A stretch of DNA of 64,000 nucleotides from Cryptomeria japonica (GCF_030272615.1 NC_081407.1:101911897-101975896), one strand, 5' to 3'; positions 23,121-33,835 are shown, counted from the stretch's first letter. Program-made: numbers and translations. Notes: generated from the sequence alone by a model not told the origin.

Positions 23121-24249
23121 TCACGTTCCTATTGAAAAGGCTGCCACACACAACTAAAAAACCTCAATGGAAGGTAAAGAAGAAGTACAATGAAGAATCT
23201 TGGCAAGAAGCACTCTTTGAATCAGCAGAAACAATCCGCCAGGCACGGGAACGTCAAGATCAAAAGTTACATCAGGGAAAGCTTCTAAGTCATAAGAAGG
23301 CCATATCTACAGTGGTAGCTCATATTCAAACACCAATGTCTCAAGAACAAATCATATCATCTCCAGATATCATTATTCCTCCCCGAGGAAGCACAGTCTA
23401 TGAACAAATCCAGAAAGTAGAAGACGGATCTGACATAGAATCAACAAAAACTATCAAAATGGTATCCATCATCAAAAATTTGTTTTCACCATACAACATA
23501 CCTGTTTATAGCACTGATAGAATTTGGGATGATGCCTCTAAGATAGATTCCAATGAATATGAATGGGGTACCTGCTCCAATACTACTACAAATATCCTAG
23601 ATGATACTGATTCTATATCCCTTTCTCAAGAAGAACATAACACAGAAGATAGACCTCTTGAATTTGGACCACAAAATATCTATGATGCCAAGGAAAGCGA
23701 ACATAAACATTATGAACAAGTCTATATGGAAGATGATACCATCAAAGACCTCGATGAAACCTTGGACTTCTTTAAAACCAAGAACAATAACAATGAACAC
23801 TCTGTCCTAACGCTTACAGTAGCAGAACTTGATCCATCCAACGATTCCTTACCGCTTGTCTTTCCTAACCTCATCGACTGGGATGAACCTAAAATCTATG
23901 ATATACCAATTTTCCCTGATGATGAATCTATTATCCATTACTTATGTACCGCAAATCCAAAAACAAGCTCTACCAGTGAACAAAGTAACGATGTCTGCCA
24001 AATAGGGAGTGCCAAGTCTCTTAGTCACAAAAATAAACCAAATAAAGGATCTGATGCTGAAAACCAGTCAATGGCAGCTCTAGATCACAAAAAAGTAAAA
24101 CTAAAGGATGCATCTAAGGGTGAAAACCTTTTTAAGGCACCTAATGATGGGAGACTTGACACTCTTCCTGAACACTTTCATGAGCGATCACCCATATTGA
24201 TTGAGCCCACTCAATCAATCAACATTGGTACCACAGAAGCAACTAGAAA

Positions 24250-25170
24250 CATACATCTTGCAGAATCTCTGACAGAGGAAGAACGATCGGCATTCATCAT
24301 CTTCTTTAAAGAACAACAAATTAACTTTTCTTGGTCATATGCTCATATGCCCGGAGTCGATCCACACTTAATCATGCATCACTTGTCCATTTCTTTAGGA
24401 GTTAAACCAGTCAAAAAAAAGCTACGAAAGATGAATCCACAGGTGGCACTCATGGTCAAAACTGAACTAAAGAAATTATTAGACGTCGGATTCATCTGAC
24501 CCATTGACTATGTAGAATGGATTTCCAACATTGTTCTAGTATCAAAACCAGATGGTAGTATCAGAATCTGCAATGACTTCAGGGACATCAACAAAGCTTG
24601 TCCAAAAGACGACTTTCCTCTACCCAGTATCGACATAATTATAGATCTCACAGTAGGTCATGCAATGCTCTCACTAATGGATGGTTTCTCAGGCTATAAT
24701 CAAATCAAAATAGCTCCCAAAGATCAAGATAAAACAACATTCACTTGCCCTTGGGGAACGTACTATTGGAATGTTATGCCTTTTGGCTTAAAAAATGCAG
24801 GGGCCACTTATCAAAGAGCAATGACAACAATATTCCATGACATGATGCACACATTTATGGAAGACTATGTGGATGATTTACTAGCTAAATCCTTCACCAG
24901 AGCCGAACATCGTGGCATCCTATCAAAGATCTTTGATTGATTGGAGAAATTCCAAGTCAGGCTCAACCCTAAGAAGTGTGTCTTCAGGGTTACATCAGGC
25001 AAGTTACTAGGCTACATAGTCTCAGCTAAAGGTATTGAAGTGGATCCAGCAAAAGTATAAGCCATTATGGACATGCCACCACCAAAGAATATCAGTCAAC
25101 TCAGATCTCTACAGGGACGACTTCAATCAATCAGGCGATTCATTGCTCAACTAGCAGATAAAAGTCTACC
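24250..25170 (+). other. Reverse transcriptase domain
   Basis: The RT starts near LTEEERSAFIIFFKEQ. Palm motifs include LVSKPDGSIRICNDFRDIN, LSLMDGFSGYNQI, PFGLKNAGATYQ and the catalytic box DYVDDLL at about 24868-24888, so the RT active site is intact. Stops at 24497, 24938 and 25058 interrupt it. The thumb and connection lead into RNase H. Confidence 0.93.
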
Positions 25171-25174
25171 ATTT

Positions 25175-25250
25175 AACCATTTACTACACAAAAATGTACC
25201 ATTCAGATGGGAAACCATTTACTACACAAAAATGTACCATTCAGATGGGA
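25175..25250 (+). repeat. 38-bp tandem duplication causing a frameshift
   Basis: Two copies of a 38-bp unit (starting AACCATTTACTACAC at 25175 and 25213) lie between RT and RNase H. 38 is not a multiple of three, so the reading frame moves. It is the only indel found in the 7.5-kb gag-pol frame. Confidence 0.9.
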
Positions 25251-25299
25251 GACTAAGTGTGTGGAATCTTTTTACCAAATCAAACAGTACCTGATGAAT

Positions 25300-26172
25300 C
25301 CACCAGTTCTAGTACCACCAGTTGCCGGAAAGCCACTTATCCTATATATCTCAACAACAGATATATCACTGGGGGCACTATTGGCACAAGAAGATCACCA
25401 AGGAAAGGAACGAGCCATATATTACATTAGTAGGACATTGAATGGCTATGAACTCAACTATACATTCATTGAAAAGGCTTGCCTAACAGTGGTCTTCGCA
25501 TCTCAGAAGTTTCGACATTATATGCTAGCACACACCATTAAGCTAGTAGCAAAAATTGATCCTTTCAAATATCTACTCAGCAAGGCAGCTCTTACAGGCC
25601 GATTGGCTAAATAGGTCATGATTCTCAGTGAATTTGACATCCAATACATAGAAAGATGAGCCATCAAAGGACAAGCAATTGCAGATCAGCTAGCTGAAGC
25701 ACTGCTACCAAGAAAAAAAACCATGGAGATTGAATTTCCAGACAGGGATGTTCTTGCTCTTTCTCCCAAAAAATGGACCCTATACTTTGATGGATCCTAT
25801 ACACAACATGGTTCAAGAGCTGACATTCTATTTATCACTCCTGAAGGACACACTATGCCAAGATCATATAGGCTTATGTTCCCATGCACAAATAATGTGG
25901 TTGAATATGAGGCATTGGTTATCGGCATCAAAATGGCCGTCGAATGGAAAATCACAGAGTTAAAAGTCTATGGAGACTCACAACTAGTCGTCAATCAAAT
26001 CAACAACAACTATCAGACAAAGGACAATAAGCTACTACCCTACAAGCGAATGGTGGATGACTTCAAACAGTATTTTGTGCACATCACCTTCGAACAAATA
26101 CCAAGATTGAACAACAAAGTAGCCAATGCAATGGCTACTATCGCTTCACTACTACAAATTCCAGAGCAATAG
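25300..26172 (+). other. Dual RNase H: retroviral-type plus archaeal-type
   Basis: The first RNase H occupies about 25300-25700 (LYISTTDISLGALLAQE, YELNYTFIEKACL). A second, archaeal-type RNase H follows at about 25770-26150, with YFDGS, EYEALVIGIKMA and VYGDSQLVVNQI supplying D, E and D. The last acidic position, in NKVANAMATIA, is Asn. Dual RNase H is a hallmark of the Tat lineage. Confidence 0.88.
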
Positions 26173-26399
26173 AGTCGTTATGAGTTCCTGGTAGAGCAAC
26201 TGTTCTCCCTTGCCTATGACCACTCTGAATCCCAGGTTATCTATGCCTTGACTGGTTCAGATTCTCTGTTATATGGACCAATATACGACTACCTCAAGCA
26301 CAATATCTTACCAATCGACCAATCCCATAACCAAAAACATAACGTTATTCGACAAGCTGCCCGTTACACCCTTACCGCTGATACTTTGTATCGTTGAGG

Positions 26400-27525
26400 T
26401 CTAGATGGTACTCTTCTTCGTTGCCTTGATCGTAATGATTCCGATTTTGTTTTACACGAGCTTCATGAAGGTATTTGTGGCACACATTCAAGTGGTACTA
26501 CTCTTGCTAGAAAGCTTCTATGGATGGGATACTAATGGCCTACAACGGAGAAAGACTCATATCACTTCACCAAGAAATGTCCTAAATGCCAGATCCATGG
26601 CAATCTGATACATGCACCAGCACAGGAACTGTAGCCATTTACAACATCCTGGACCTTTTGTCAGTGGGGACTAGAATTAGTTGGCAAAATTCATCCTTCA
26701 TCTTCACATGGACACAAGTTCATTATAACTGCAACAGAATACTTTACCAAATGGATTGAAGCAGTCCCCATGACTACAATGACTGGGAAACAAATTACCT
26801 CTTTTATCCTAAATTATCTGATCTGCAGATATGGTATTCCCAGTTCAATCATCATAGATAATGGACGGCCTTTCAAAAACCAAGATGTACAAGAACTATG
26901 TGAAAAGTTCAAAATCCAACATCGGTTTTCTACACCATATTACCCACAGGGCAATGGTCAAGCATAAGCATCTAACAAGACAATCTTGAAAATCCTAAAG
27001 AAAACAGTGAATGATGCAGGCAAAGATTGGCATGTACAACTCAATCCAGCACTTTAGGCATATAGAACTAGCATCCGCACACCTATAGGAGCAACACCAT
27101 ACTCATTGGAATATGGATCAGAAACCATTTTACCCCTAGAGGTAGAAATCCCATCTCTCAGAGTCTCTTTGAAAGGTTTAATCCCAGATGAAGAGTATCA
27201 AGTTAACCGATTGCAAGAACTTGAACTATTAGATGAAAGACGCCAACATGCTTACACTCATCTCAAAGAATATCAGCAATGCATGTGCAGAAGCTACAAT
27301 CACAAGGTCATTCCCAGAAACTTCAAAGTTGGTGATCTAGTTCTCAAAGAAAATCCAAGAAATCAGCAAGATAGAGAAAAGAAAGGGAAATTTGAACCTA
27401 ACTGGTTGGGTCCTTATGTTATCATATCAGTCTATGGATCAGGTGCCTATCAACTTACAACTTCAGAAGGGGATGTGCTCGACGAACCAACTAAGAACAT
27501 CCATCTGAAGAAGTACTACACTTAA
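26400..27525 (+). other. Integrase domain
   Basis: The HHCC zinc part (HEGICGTHSSG..CPKCQ) is near 26460-26595. The core has GLELVGKIHPSS, where the first catalytic acid is Glu instead of Asp, and IIIDNGRPF with the second Asp. The catalytic Glu position is a TAA at 26965-26967. The C-terminal GPY/F region (WLGPYVIISVYGSGAYQL) is near 27405-27460. No chromodomain follows. This copy cannot make active integrase. Confidence 0.9.
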
Positions 27526-28891
27526 GTAGCCTAGTGCACCAAAAAAAAAAAAATTCAAAAAATCCAGAAAAAGCAAAAACAAAGTACAATAAAAACAAAT
27601 GGTGAAAACCTGGTAAATAGGCGCTTTTTTTTGAAAGAACGGCTCCTCTATCTATCTCCATGCCATTTTACCCCTACAAACACTATCGGCCATCACCCGA
27701 CACTTAACATATATCCATTCAAGACATACTTGGCGTAGTCACTATCCTGGGTTATCCATATATATCTATCCTCTTATTGCATTCCACCATGGCTTGGAAA
27801 TCATTGTACATAATCATATCAAGAGGCACACTCAGCTAGAGGCATTAACTTGTTCAAAAACTTGCAAAAATTCAAGACATTAAAACTATTGCAAAAACTC
27901 AGAAGCATGACATCCAACAACCAAAACTACATCGTAAAAACAAAACAAAACAATTCATAGAAATACCAAGGATGGATGATTTTCTGAAGTACTAAATGTT
28001 GCATTATCGCATGAAAAATCATGACTCTTTCGCATTTTGAACTTTTTACATTATTGGAATCTTTTCCTTTTCTCACTAAAAAGCTTCACAACTAGAGATC
28101 ATGGGGAACTTCCAATATTTTCTTAGTCTTCTGTCTGGGAGGTGATCACTTGTACTGTGTAAATACTTGCCTTGAGACGTGATACAATCAAATATCACTG
28201 AAGGCTTGATTCCACTTCACGCATACAAATGATTTAATCTTGTCTGTTTACGCAATATGCACTTAGGTCATCCTGGTTCAATTATACCTTGACGGTTGTG
28301 CTATCTTGCAAAATCAAACATCATGTAAATTTTTCTCAGGTCATCATGGTTCAATTATACCATTATGCTTGAATAAATTTTCAACATATCCTAAACAAAT
28401 CAATGCTCAATGATGAAACCTACAAAGAAAGCAAATAACATATGGTTGTACTGGGATGGCAAATGCAAAATGAGGATGCTCCAAAAACATTAGTTGCATA
28501 TCATTTTACAATTAGTTGCATCTCATTTTACAATTACTTGCATATCATTTTACAATTTGTTGCATATCATTTTACATTTAGTTGTATATCATTTCCATAC
28601 ATCTCATTTTCAAGATACATTTCACAGCATATCAAATCATACATCTCATTTTCAAAAATAAATCTCACAGCATAGAAAAGCATACATCATGCATCATACA
28701 TTTAAACATTGCATCATCATAAAGTAAAGAAATAACCCACATAACATGCATCCATATAAACACATCACATGATCAAAGCAAATGGTGCCATATATATATA
28801 TCTCAAAATGATCCCAATGTACAAAATGTATCAAAAACTGTATCTAGTACAATGAATACAATGCTCAAAAATACAACAGAGACCATGTCTC
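27526..28891 (+). other. Spacer between gag-pol and the antisense gene
   Basis: No protein-like frame. It contains two copies of GGTTCAATTATACC after GGTCATC (near 28266 and 28337), the 22-bp array at 28494-28603, and a 42-bp direct repeat (CATACATCTCATTTTCAA at about 28597 and 28639). Confidence 0.6.
28494..28603. repeat. 22-bp tandem repeat, five units
   Basis: TTGCATATCATTTTACAATT-type units start at 28494, 28516, 28538, 28560 and 28582, exactly 22 bp apart, just beyond the 3' end of the antisense gene. Confidence 0.93.
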
Positions 28892-30964
28892 TCAAGTATG
28901 ACTATCCCCTGACGGAGATGGTCTCGCTCCAGATGTCCCCGCTCTTGGATCTCCATGAGGGTCCTGTCTCGGTGGCCCTGTGACACCACGGCTCTCCGAC
29001 TGCGACCCAATATCTCAAGATCGACTGGATCTCGACTGTGCAAAACTATGTACTCGGCGATCCCTGAGTACTGTAGCCTCATAGTGTCACCGATACTACT
29101 CCGCCTCCTGAGCTCTCAATGTCAGCTCTCTCAGGGTGTCTCTCATCGGACCACCCGCCGTTGCTCTCTGCATACTAGATACCAGCTCCTCTACTCATCC
29201 TCTCCGCTCTATCTTAGTATCTCGCTTCGTGGTCAACTGCGCAATCTGCCACTGATATGTCAAGACCTGTGCCTGCAGTTGCTGTACAGTAACCTGTAGG
29301 GTCCAAATCTGAGCATCCTCAATGTGACCTAGGACCCGAACCCATAGCGGTACCTGTACAGGGGGAACCCCTCCCACTTGGCCTGTCCTCGGTGCTGGAG
29401 GTGGAAGTACATCTGTCCTCCTCCTCTGCATTGGTCACCTAGCCTCTTCCGTACCACCCACTGCAGCTAACACATCCCCCACTCTCCCCTCTCCCCCGGC
29501 TCCAATAGCCAATCCACCTATCCCCCTGTCTATCACCGCCTGTCTCACCGCTCTATCCACACCTCTATCTCCCCTCCTCCCTCTCTCTCTCCACCTCCCT
29601 CTGGCTCCTCTCCCTCGTCCTCCATCATCTCCATCGTCTCCCTCGTCTCCCTCATCTCCCTCCTCCTCATCATCATCAAACACTGGCCTCATCTCCTCAG
29701 GATCGGATATCCTAGCCACCACCCACGCAGCAAACAATCTGGCAAACTTATCAGTCATGCCTGCATCCTAGATCTCTGGGGCATAATCCCATATCTGCCC
29801 TGCTAGCCCAACAAACTCCTCCACCACCACTCCACTACCAATGGTCGGGCCCCAATCGACTACATCCTGCCTTCACCATGCGTATCAGCACGCTCCCTGC
29901 GGTATACCCTGCTGGCGCCCAAACTGCCTCAAAACTCAGGTCACCACAAACCTCTCTATGACAAAAGGGGTCCTCCTGATCAGGTATCTGGTCATAAATA
30001 CAAAGGGCATCTCCAACCCATCCTCAGCCCACACCTCACATCCTATATACGGTCGCCATGTAATCGTATCAATATCATCAAGCACTCTCCTCCAGTGCTC
30101 TAGTTTGCCCAGCTTACGCTAAACAACTAGACCCCTGTATCTGTAGGCATATGGCACTCCTATAGGCCTGTCTCTATCTGCTAGTGGCCTCACCATTGGA
30201 ATGTGCTCCTAGCATCATACCTGTAATAATGTCACGCCAGCTAACAAACTGCCATAACCGAGGTATACCACCTCATGCAGACCCCTGTATAGATGGGTCA
30301 GCATAGCTGACCCCCATGAAAACCTTTGGCCCTATGTGACCATCTCCTCCAACACCAACCCCCATCCCACAGAAAATCCCTTTGACCTACGATCAGGACA
30401 AAGGAATCCACCAATGAACCCTGCTAGTACGGATGGCAGTGGTGCATAATCTAGGTCTAGGAACTCCTACCATGGGATCTCATAGCCACAGACTATATCA
30501 TCATGGAAAATGCAGCGCAGTGCCTCTGTACCACCCTCCTCCGACTGCTCATACGGTAGTAGTGCACCTACTATAGGAATGCGCAGGATCCTGTAACAGT
30601 CCTCTAGTGTGACTATCATCTCTCTAGTAGCAAAATGAAAGGTGTTCGTATCGTTGTGCCACCTCTCTACAAGTGCTGTTAGTAGCCCCTGATTCACAGT
30701 GAACCGAGGCATATCCAAAAGAGAAGTCAACCCACATCTCTCGATGATATCAAGGTCGGCCTGAGACAACTGCAGTATCAATGTCCATGGTCTCGAAAAT
30801 CACTCCCGCGACTGGACCACACCCAATCGCTCCTATCAAACAAGTAAAACAAATCCAATATCAGTTTCCACATCAAAACAACGATATCAAAATCAAACTC
30901 ACATCAACAAAATGAAACAAATTTGCTCCTCTACATCAAGTTCAAAATCCCATCATTTCATATC

Positions 30965-31131
30965 AACTTGTAAAACAACTCAAGTTCTCAAAAACCATAT
31001 CAAAACTTGTAACACAACTCAAGTCTCCAAAATCACATAAACTTGTAAAACAACTCAAGTTTCCCACCCATATCAGCTTGTAAAATAACTCAAGTTTCCA
31101 ACCCATATGAGCTTGTCACACAAATCAAGCT
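30965..31131. repeat. Inverted-repeat array (AACTTG..CAAGTT), five units
   Basis: Units begin at 30965, 31004, 31040, 31075 and 31110. Each has arms AACTTG and CAAGTT around a 10-base loop such as TAAAACAACT. The last unit reads AGCTTG..CAAGCT, so both arms changed together; the fourth has AGCTTG with CAAGTT. A longer-armed relative, ATAACTTG..CAAGTTAT, lies at 31206-31238. Confidence 0.88.
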
Positions 31132-31339
31132 TTACACATTGAACTTAAAATAGAGCATGCAAATAAATCATATTTTGATCAACACAACACATTGATATCT
31201 ATACATAACTTGAAATATCACAAATCAAAACAAGTTATATCAACACTCATATTGGACAACTCCATAAAATCATGACAGCATGACACAAAAAAAATTTAAA
31301 AAAGAAAAAATCACCTCATCTTGCAAAATTTTTCTAGAT

Positions 31340-31705
31340 GCGCTAAAACAGACTCCCAATGCGCTAAAAACCCCCCACGTGCTAGGCTATTTTTCCTACG
31401 CGCTACTCTACTTACTCTATGCGCTAGACTGACTCTACGCGCTAATCTTTTACCCCCATGTGCTACCTAACCTACTATATGCGCTAAACCTTGCAGACGC
31501 GCTAATCTACACCTCCTGGGCGCTACCCGTTTGACCCTATGCGTTAGGTTAACCCTACATGCTAAACCCCCTTACCCATGCGAACCCCTATGACCCCTAT
31601 GTGCTAGGTCTACCCTACACGCTAACCTGCTAACCTGACGCGCTACCCGACTATCGCCCTGCGCTATTTTGCATCTATGCGCTAACCTATATTCCCTATG
31701 CACTA
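31340..31705 (-). repeat. Array C: TAGCGC motif, 21-21-18 spacing, 60-bp higher-order period
   Basis: On the plus strand GCGCTA (or a variant) starts at 31340, 31361, 31379, 31400, 31421, 31439, 31460, 31481, 31499, 31520, 31541, 31559, 31580, 31601, 31619, 31640, 31661, 31679 and 31700. From 31340 the steps 21, 18, 21 repeat strictly, giving six 60-bp super-units. On the minus strand the motif is TAGCGC, as in leader arrays A and B, so all arrays have the same polarity relative to the transcript that contains them. Confidence 0.95.
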
Positions 31706-32030
31706 CCCTATTTGTATCGGACGTGACATTATAAATTGACTGGATGCACTACTTAAAACTTTGTATGCCCTAATATATGACTTAGATGTGCTAAAACGCC
31801 AAAACCGAACTTTAAAAATCAAAAAATGCCTAAAAATGACCAAATGAAAAGTCAAAAGAGGGTCAAAAATGTTGACTTACTGGTGGTCCATACGCTGCAG
31901 GTCTTCGGTACCTCCGAATGCGCTCGAAATGGTGTCTATGATACGGAATAGGCATTTTCTCTACAGACCAAATTCTCTTTCTCCAAAGTCAACAATGCAC
32001 AAATGAATCTAATCCAAGCCCTTTTCCCCT

Positions 32031-32036
32031 TTTATA
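32031..32036 (-). promoter_or_regulatory. TATA box of the antisense PMD gene
   Basis: The minus strand reads CCTCCTATAAAAGGGG, with TATAAA at 32036-32031, about 76 bp upstream of the exon 1 ATG at 31955. Position and sequence fit a Pol II core promoter. Transcription itself is inferred. Confidence 0.65.
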
Positions 32037-32117
32037 GGAGGAAAATGAAATTAGGGTTAGCCAAATGGAACTGTAATATGGTCGCGGTCTCCCCTATACT
32101 TTAACATTTGTAAATTA

Positions 32118-32226
32118 TCGGGAGATGAATCAATTGACGCACATTTCACATAAACACAATCATACACATCATACGCAACTCATCAAATTAAATCAAAAAT
32201 TTTCAAAATATTGATTCATCTCCCGA
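32118..32226. repeat. 17-bp perfect inverted repeat upstream of the antisense promoter
   Basis: TCGGGAGATGAATCAAT at 32118-32134 is matched by its exact reverse complement at 32210-32226, with a 75-bp loop. It lies between the antisense TATA box and the 3' polypurine tract. Confidence 0.93.
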
Positions 32227-32366
32227 GGGGGCATCATCATCAAATATTGAATCTGGGGCATCACACATCACACATCAAATCATAAGAGCGACACATAAAT
32301 TGCATTTGATCATAAATCACAAAAACACATCATTTTCTTTGAAATAACATGTGCACACACGTCACT

Positions 32367-32382
32367 TCAAAGAGGGGCAAAA
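32367..32382 (+). other. Polypurine tract of element 1
   Basis: TCAAAGAGGGGCAAAA abuts the 3' LTR, as needed for plus-strand DNA priming. Confidence 0.9.
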
Positions 32383-33835
32383 TGTAGACATATAAAAATG
32401 ACCACATTCCTAAATGAATATTTTATGTTCATTTCTCCATTTAATTAAATCCAATTTAATTAAATTATCCACATTCCTCTATTTTATTAAGTAAATTACT
32501 CAAATTTATTTAAATAAAATTCACTATACCCATTTAATGAATAAATCATTTTATTCAATTAAATCCCCCCTATCCACTTTTAATTAAATTCAAATTTAAT
32601 TAAATAGTTATCCTAAATTGAATAAATCTAATTTATTTAATTTCCCCAAATTGCAACCAAATTGAATTAAATTACTTTATTTCAATTAAATCCTATTATC
32701 CCTCCATCCACTTGCAAAATCCTACATCTTCCACTTGCCTTCCTAAACCCCTTTCTAATCCCTTCTAGACCCTTCTAATCGCTTCTAATTAGCCTAACCC
32801 ATCATTCTAAACTTTGTCACATCCCTAAGCAAAGGGGAGGTCACTTCTCAAAACCTCAAAGTCTTTGATAACCATTAAAGGCTTCAAGCCTTCAACCACT
32901 TAATTCCCCAAAGTCTTCAATAACCATTAATGGTTAACTCAAACCCTCTTACATGGTTAAAGAATTTATTTTAACTCAACCTTCACCCAACCCAAGGGTC
33001 TCATCAAGCCTTTAATGCTTTGACCATGATTATCTCTTAATCATTTGCACAAAGGTTTATCCTTGGATTAACTCTTAAACCATTGGGTAAGCCTAACTTA
33101 AGCTTAACCCTTATCTCTAGATAACCATAAGGTCTTCTCAGGCATTTAATGCCTCCAACCCCTTCTCTCAACCCAACCCTATGTTGGCACTTGTCACCAT
33201 TTCATTAGTGACAATTGCAAACATGGATCCCCAACTTTCAAACTCAACCCTTGATTAAACCATTCAATCTTGACCATCCATTACCCTATTTTTGCTATAA
33301 ATAGAGCTCTAATTCCCCCATTTTAATCATCCTCCAAATTTGTAGTATCACACTTATGCTCAAATACATTCAAGCTCTCATATATCATTTTTATGCTTGT
33401 CATTTAGTCTCTCTTTAGAGTAGACATTAGTCTAAATATGCATGTTTAGAATATTTTCTTTATCATTTAGCTCAATCATAGACTAAATATATCATGTTAG
33501 GATAGTATTCATACTAACCTTGCCATCTTATAATCTAGTTTACTGCATTTCTAAAATCATGCATAGCTTAGGATGCATTTCATTCTAAAATCTATCAAAA
33601 CATCCCTCATTCTTGTATTTGCCATCCCTAAACCATTTTGCTCAGTGATCTGAGAGCAAAAACATTGGTTTGAGGGACATTGTGAGATAGAGAACCATGG
33701 GACCCACCTTGGGAAGCTGAGTAATAGTTCGTTACTCCATAGCTTGCACCAAGAAGTCTTGTGTGTGTGTGTGGACAGGTCTTTTGACAATATTTTCACA
33801 TATTGAGATTTATCAACCCACTTTTCCCACATACA
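32383..33835 (+). repeat. Element 1 3' LTR
   Basis: Begins TGTAGACATATAAAAATG and ends CCCACATACA, 1453 bp, the same length as the 5' LTR. About 20 differences from it by hand count. TATA box at 33296-33303. Confidence 0.96.

Larger units (their letters stand above)
20033..27525 (+). pseudogene. gag-pol: Element 1 gag-pol polyprotein (defective)
   Basis: This is a single frame of about 2484 codons starting MPVTRSQKNQ at 20033. Premature stops end at 20707, 20974, 21676, 22234, 24499, 24940, 25060, 25614, 25659, 26172, 26397, 26634, 26967 and 27057; most are TGA or TAG. The only indel seen is a 38-bp tandem duplication at 25175-25250, which shifts the frame. Domain order is gag, CCHC-like knuckle, protease, G-patch, acidic linker, RT, RNase H, archaeal-type RNase H, integrase with a GPY/F end. 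A single gag-pol frame is usual for this lineage. No functional product is possible from this copy. Confidence 0.95.
30833..31880 (-). other. Predicted intron of the antisense PMD gene, packed with repeats
   Basis: Bounded by GTAAGT (31880-31875) and GATAG (30837-30833) on the minus strand. Splicing would join exon 1 to exon 2 in phase 0. It contains the palindromic 35-39-bp array (30965-31131) and the 60-bp higher-order TAGCGC array (31340-31705). Confidence 0.65.
28892..31955 (-). pseudogene. Antisense PMD (plant mobile domain) gene inside element 1, two exons, defective
   Basis: Exon 1 (31955-31881, 25 codons, MPIPYHRHHFERIRRYRR) ends at a GTAAGT donor. Exon 2 starts at 30832 after a TAG acceptor and runs 647 codons to TGA at 28892, joining in phase. 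The PMD (residues about 43-341) includes LDIIERCGLTSLLDMPRF, FHFATREMIVTLEDCYRIL, SAMLTHLYRGLHEVVYLG and WRRVLDDIDTITWRPY. A Glu/Asp run (near 29677), an Arg/Gly-rich stretch and a Gln-rich coiled coil (29308-29230) follow. About 15 in-frame stops and no indels occur in exon 2. The GC content is clearly higher than its flanks. PMD proteins are plant-specific, found free and as cargo of transposable elements, with roles in silencing for some host members. This copy is dead. Confidence 0.88.
15480..33835 (+). mobile_element. Element 1: complete 18.4-kb Ty3/gypsy (Tat lineage) LTR retrotransposon
   Basis: Order: 5' LTR (15480-16932), primer-binding site, long leader with two 21-bp arrays, gag-pol (20033-27525), spacer, antisense PMD gene (31955-28892), polypurine tract, 3' LTR (32383-33835), and a perfect 5-bp target duplication. 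RT and RNase H precede integrase, so it is Ty3/gypsy. The second, archaeal-type RNase H, the DGGA-type protease, the G-patch and the antisense ORF near the 3' LTR point to the Tat lineage. It is defective: 14 premature stops in gag-pol, about 15 in the antisense gene, and lost catalytic residues in integrase and aRNase H. Confidence 0.95.
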
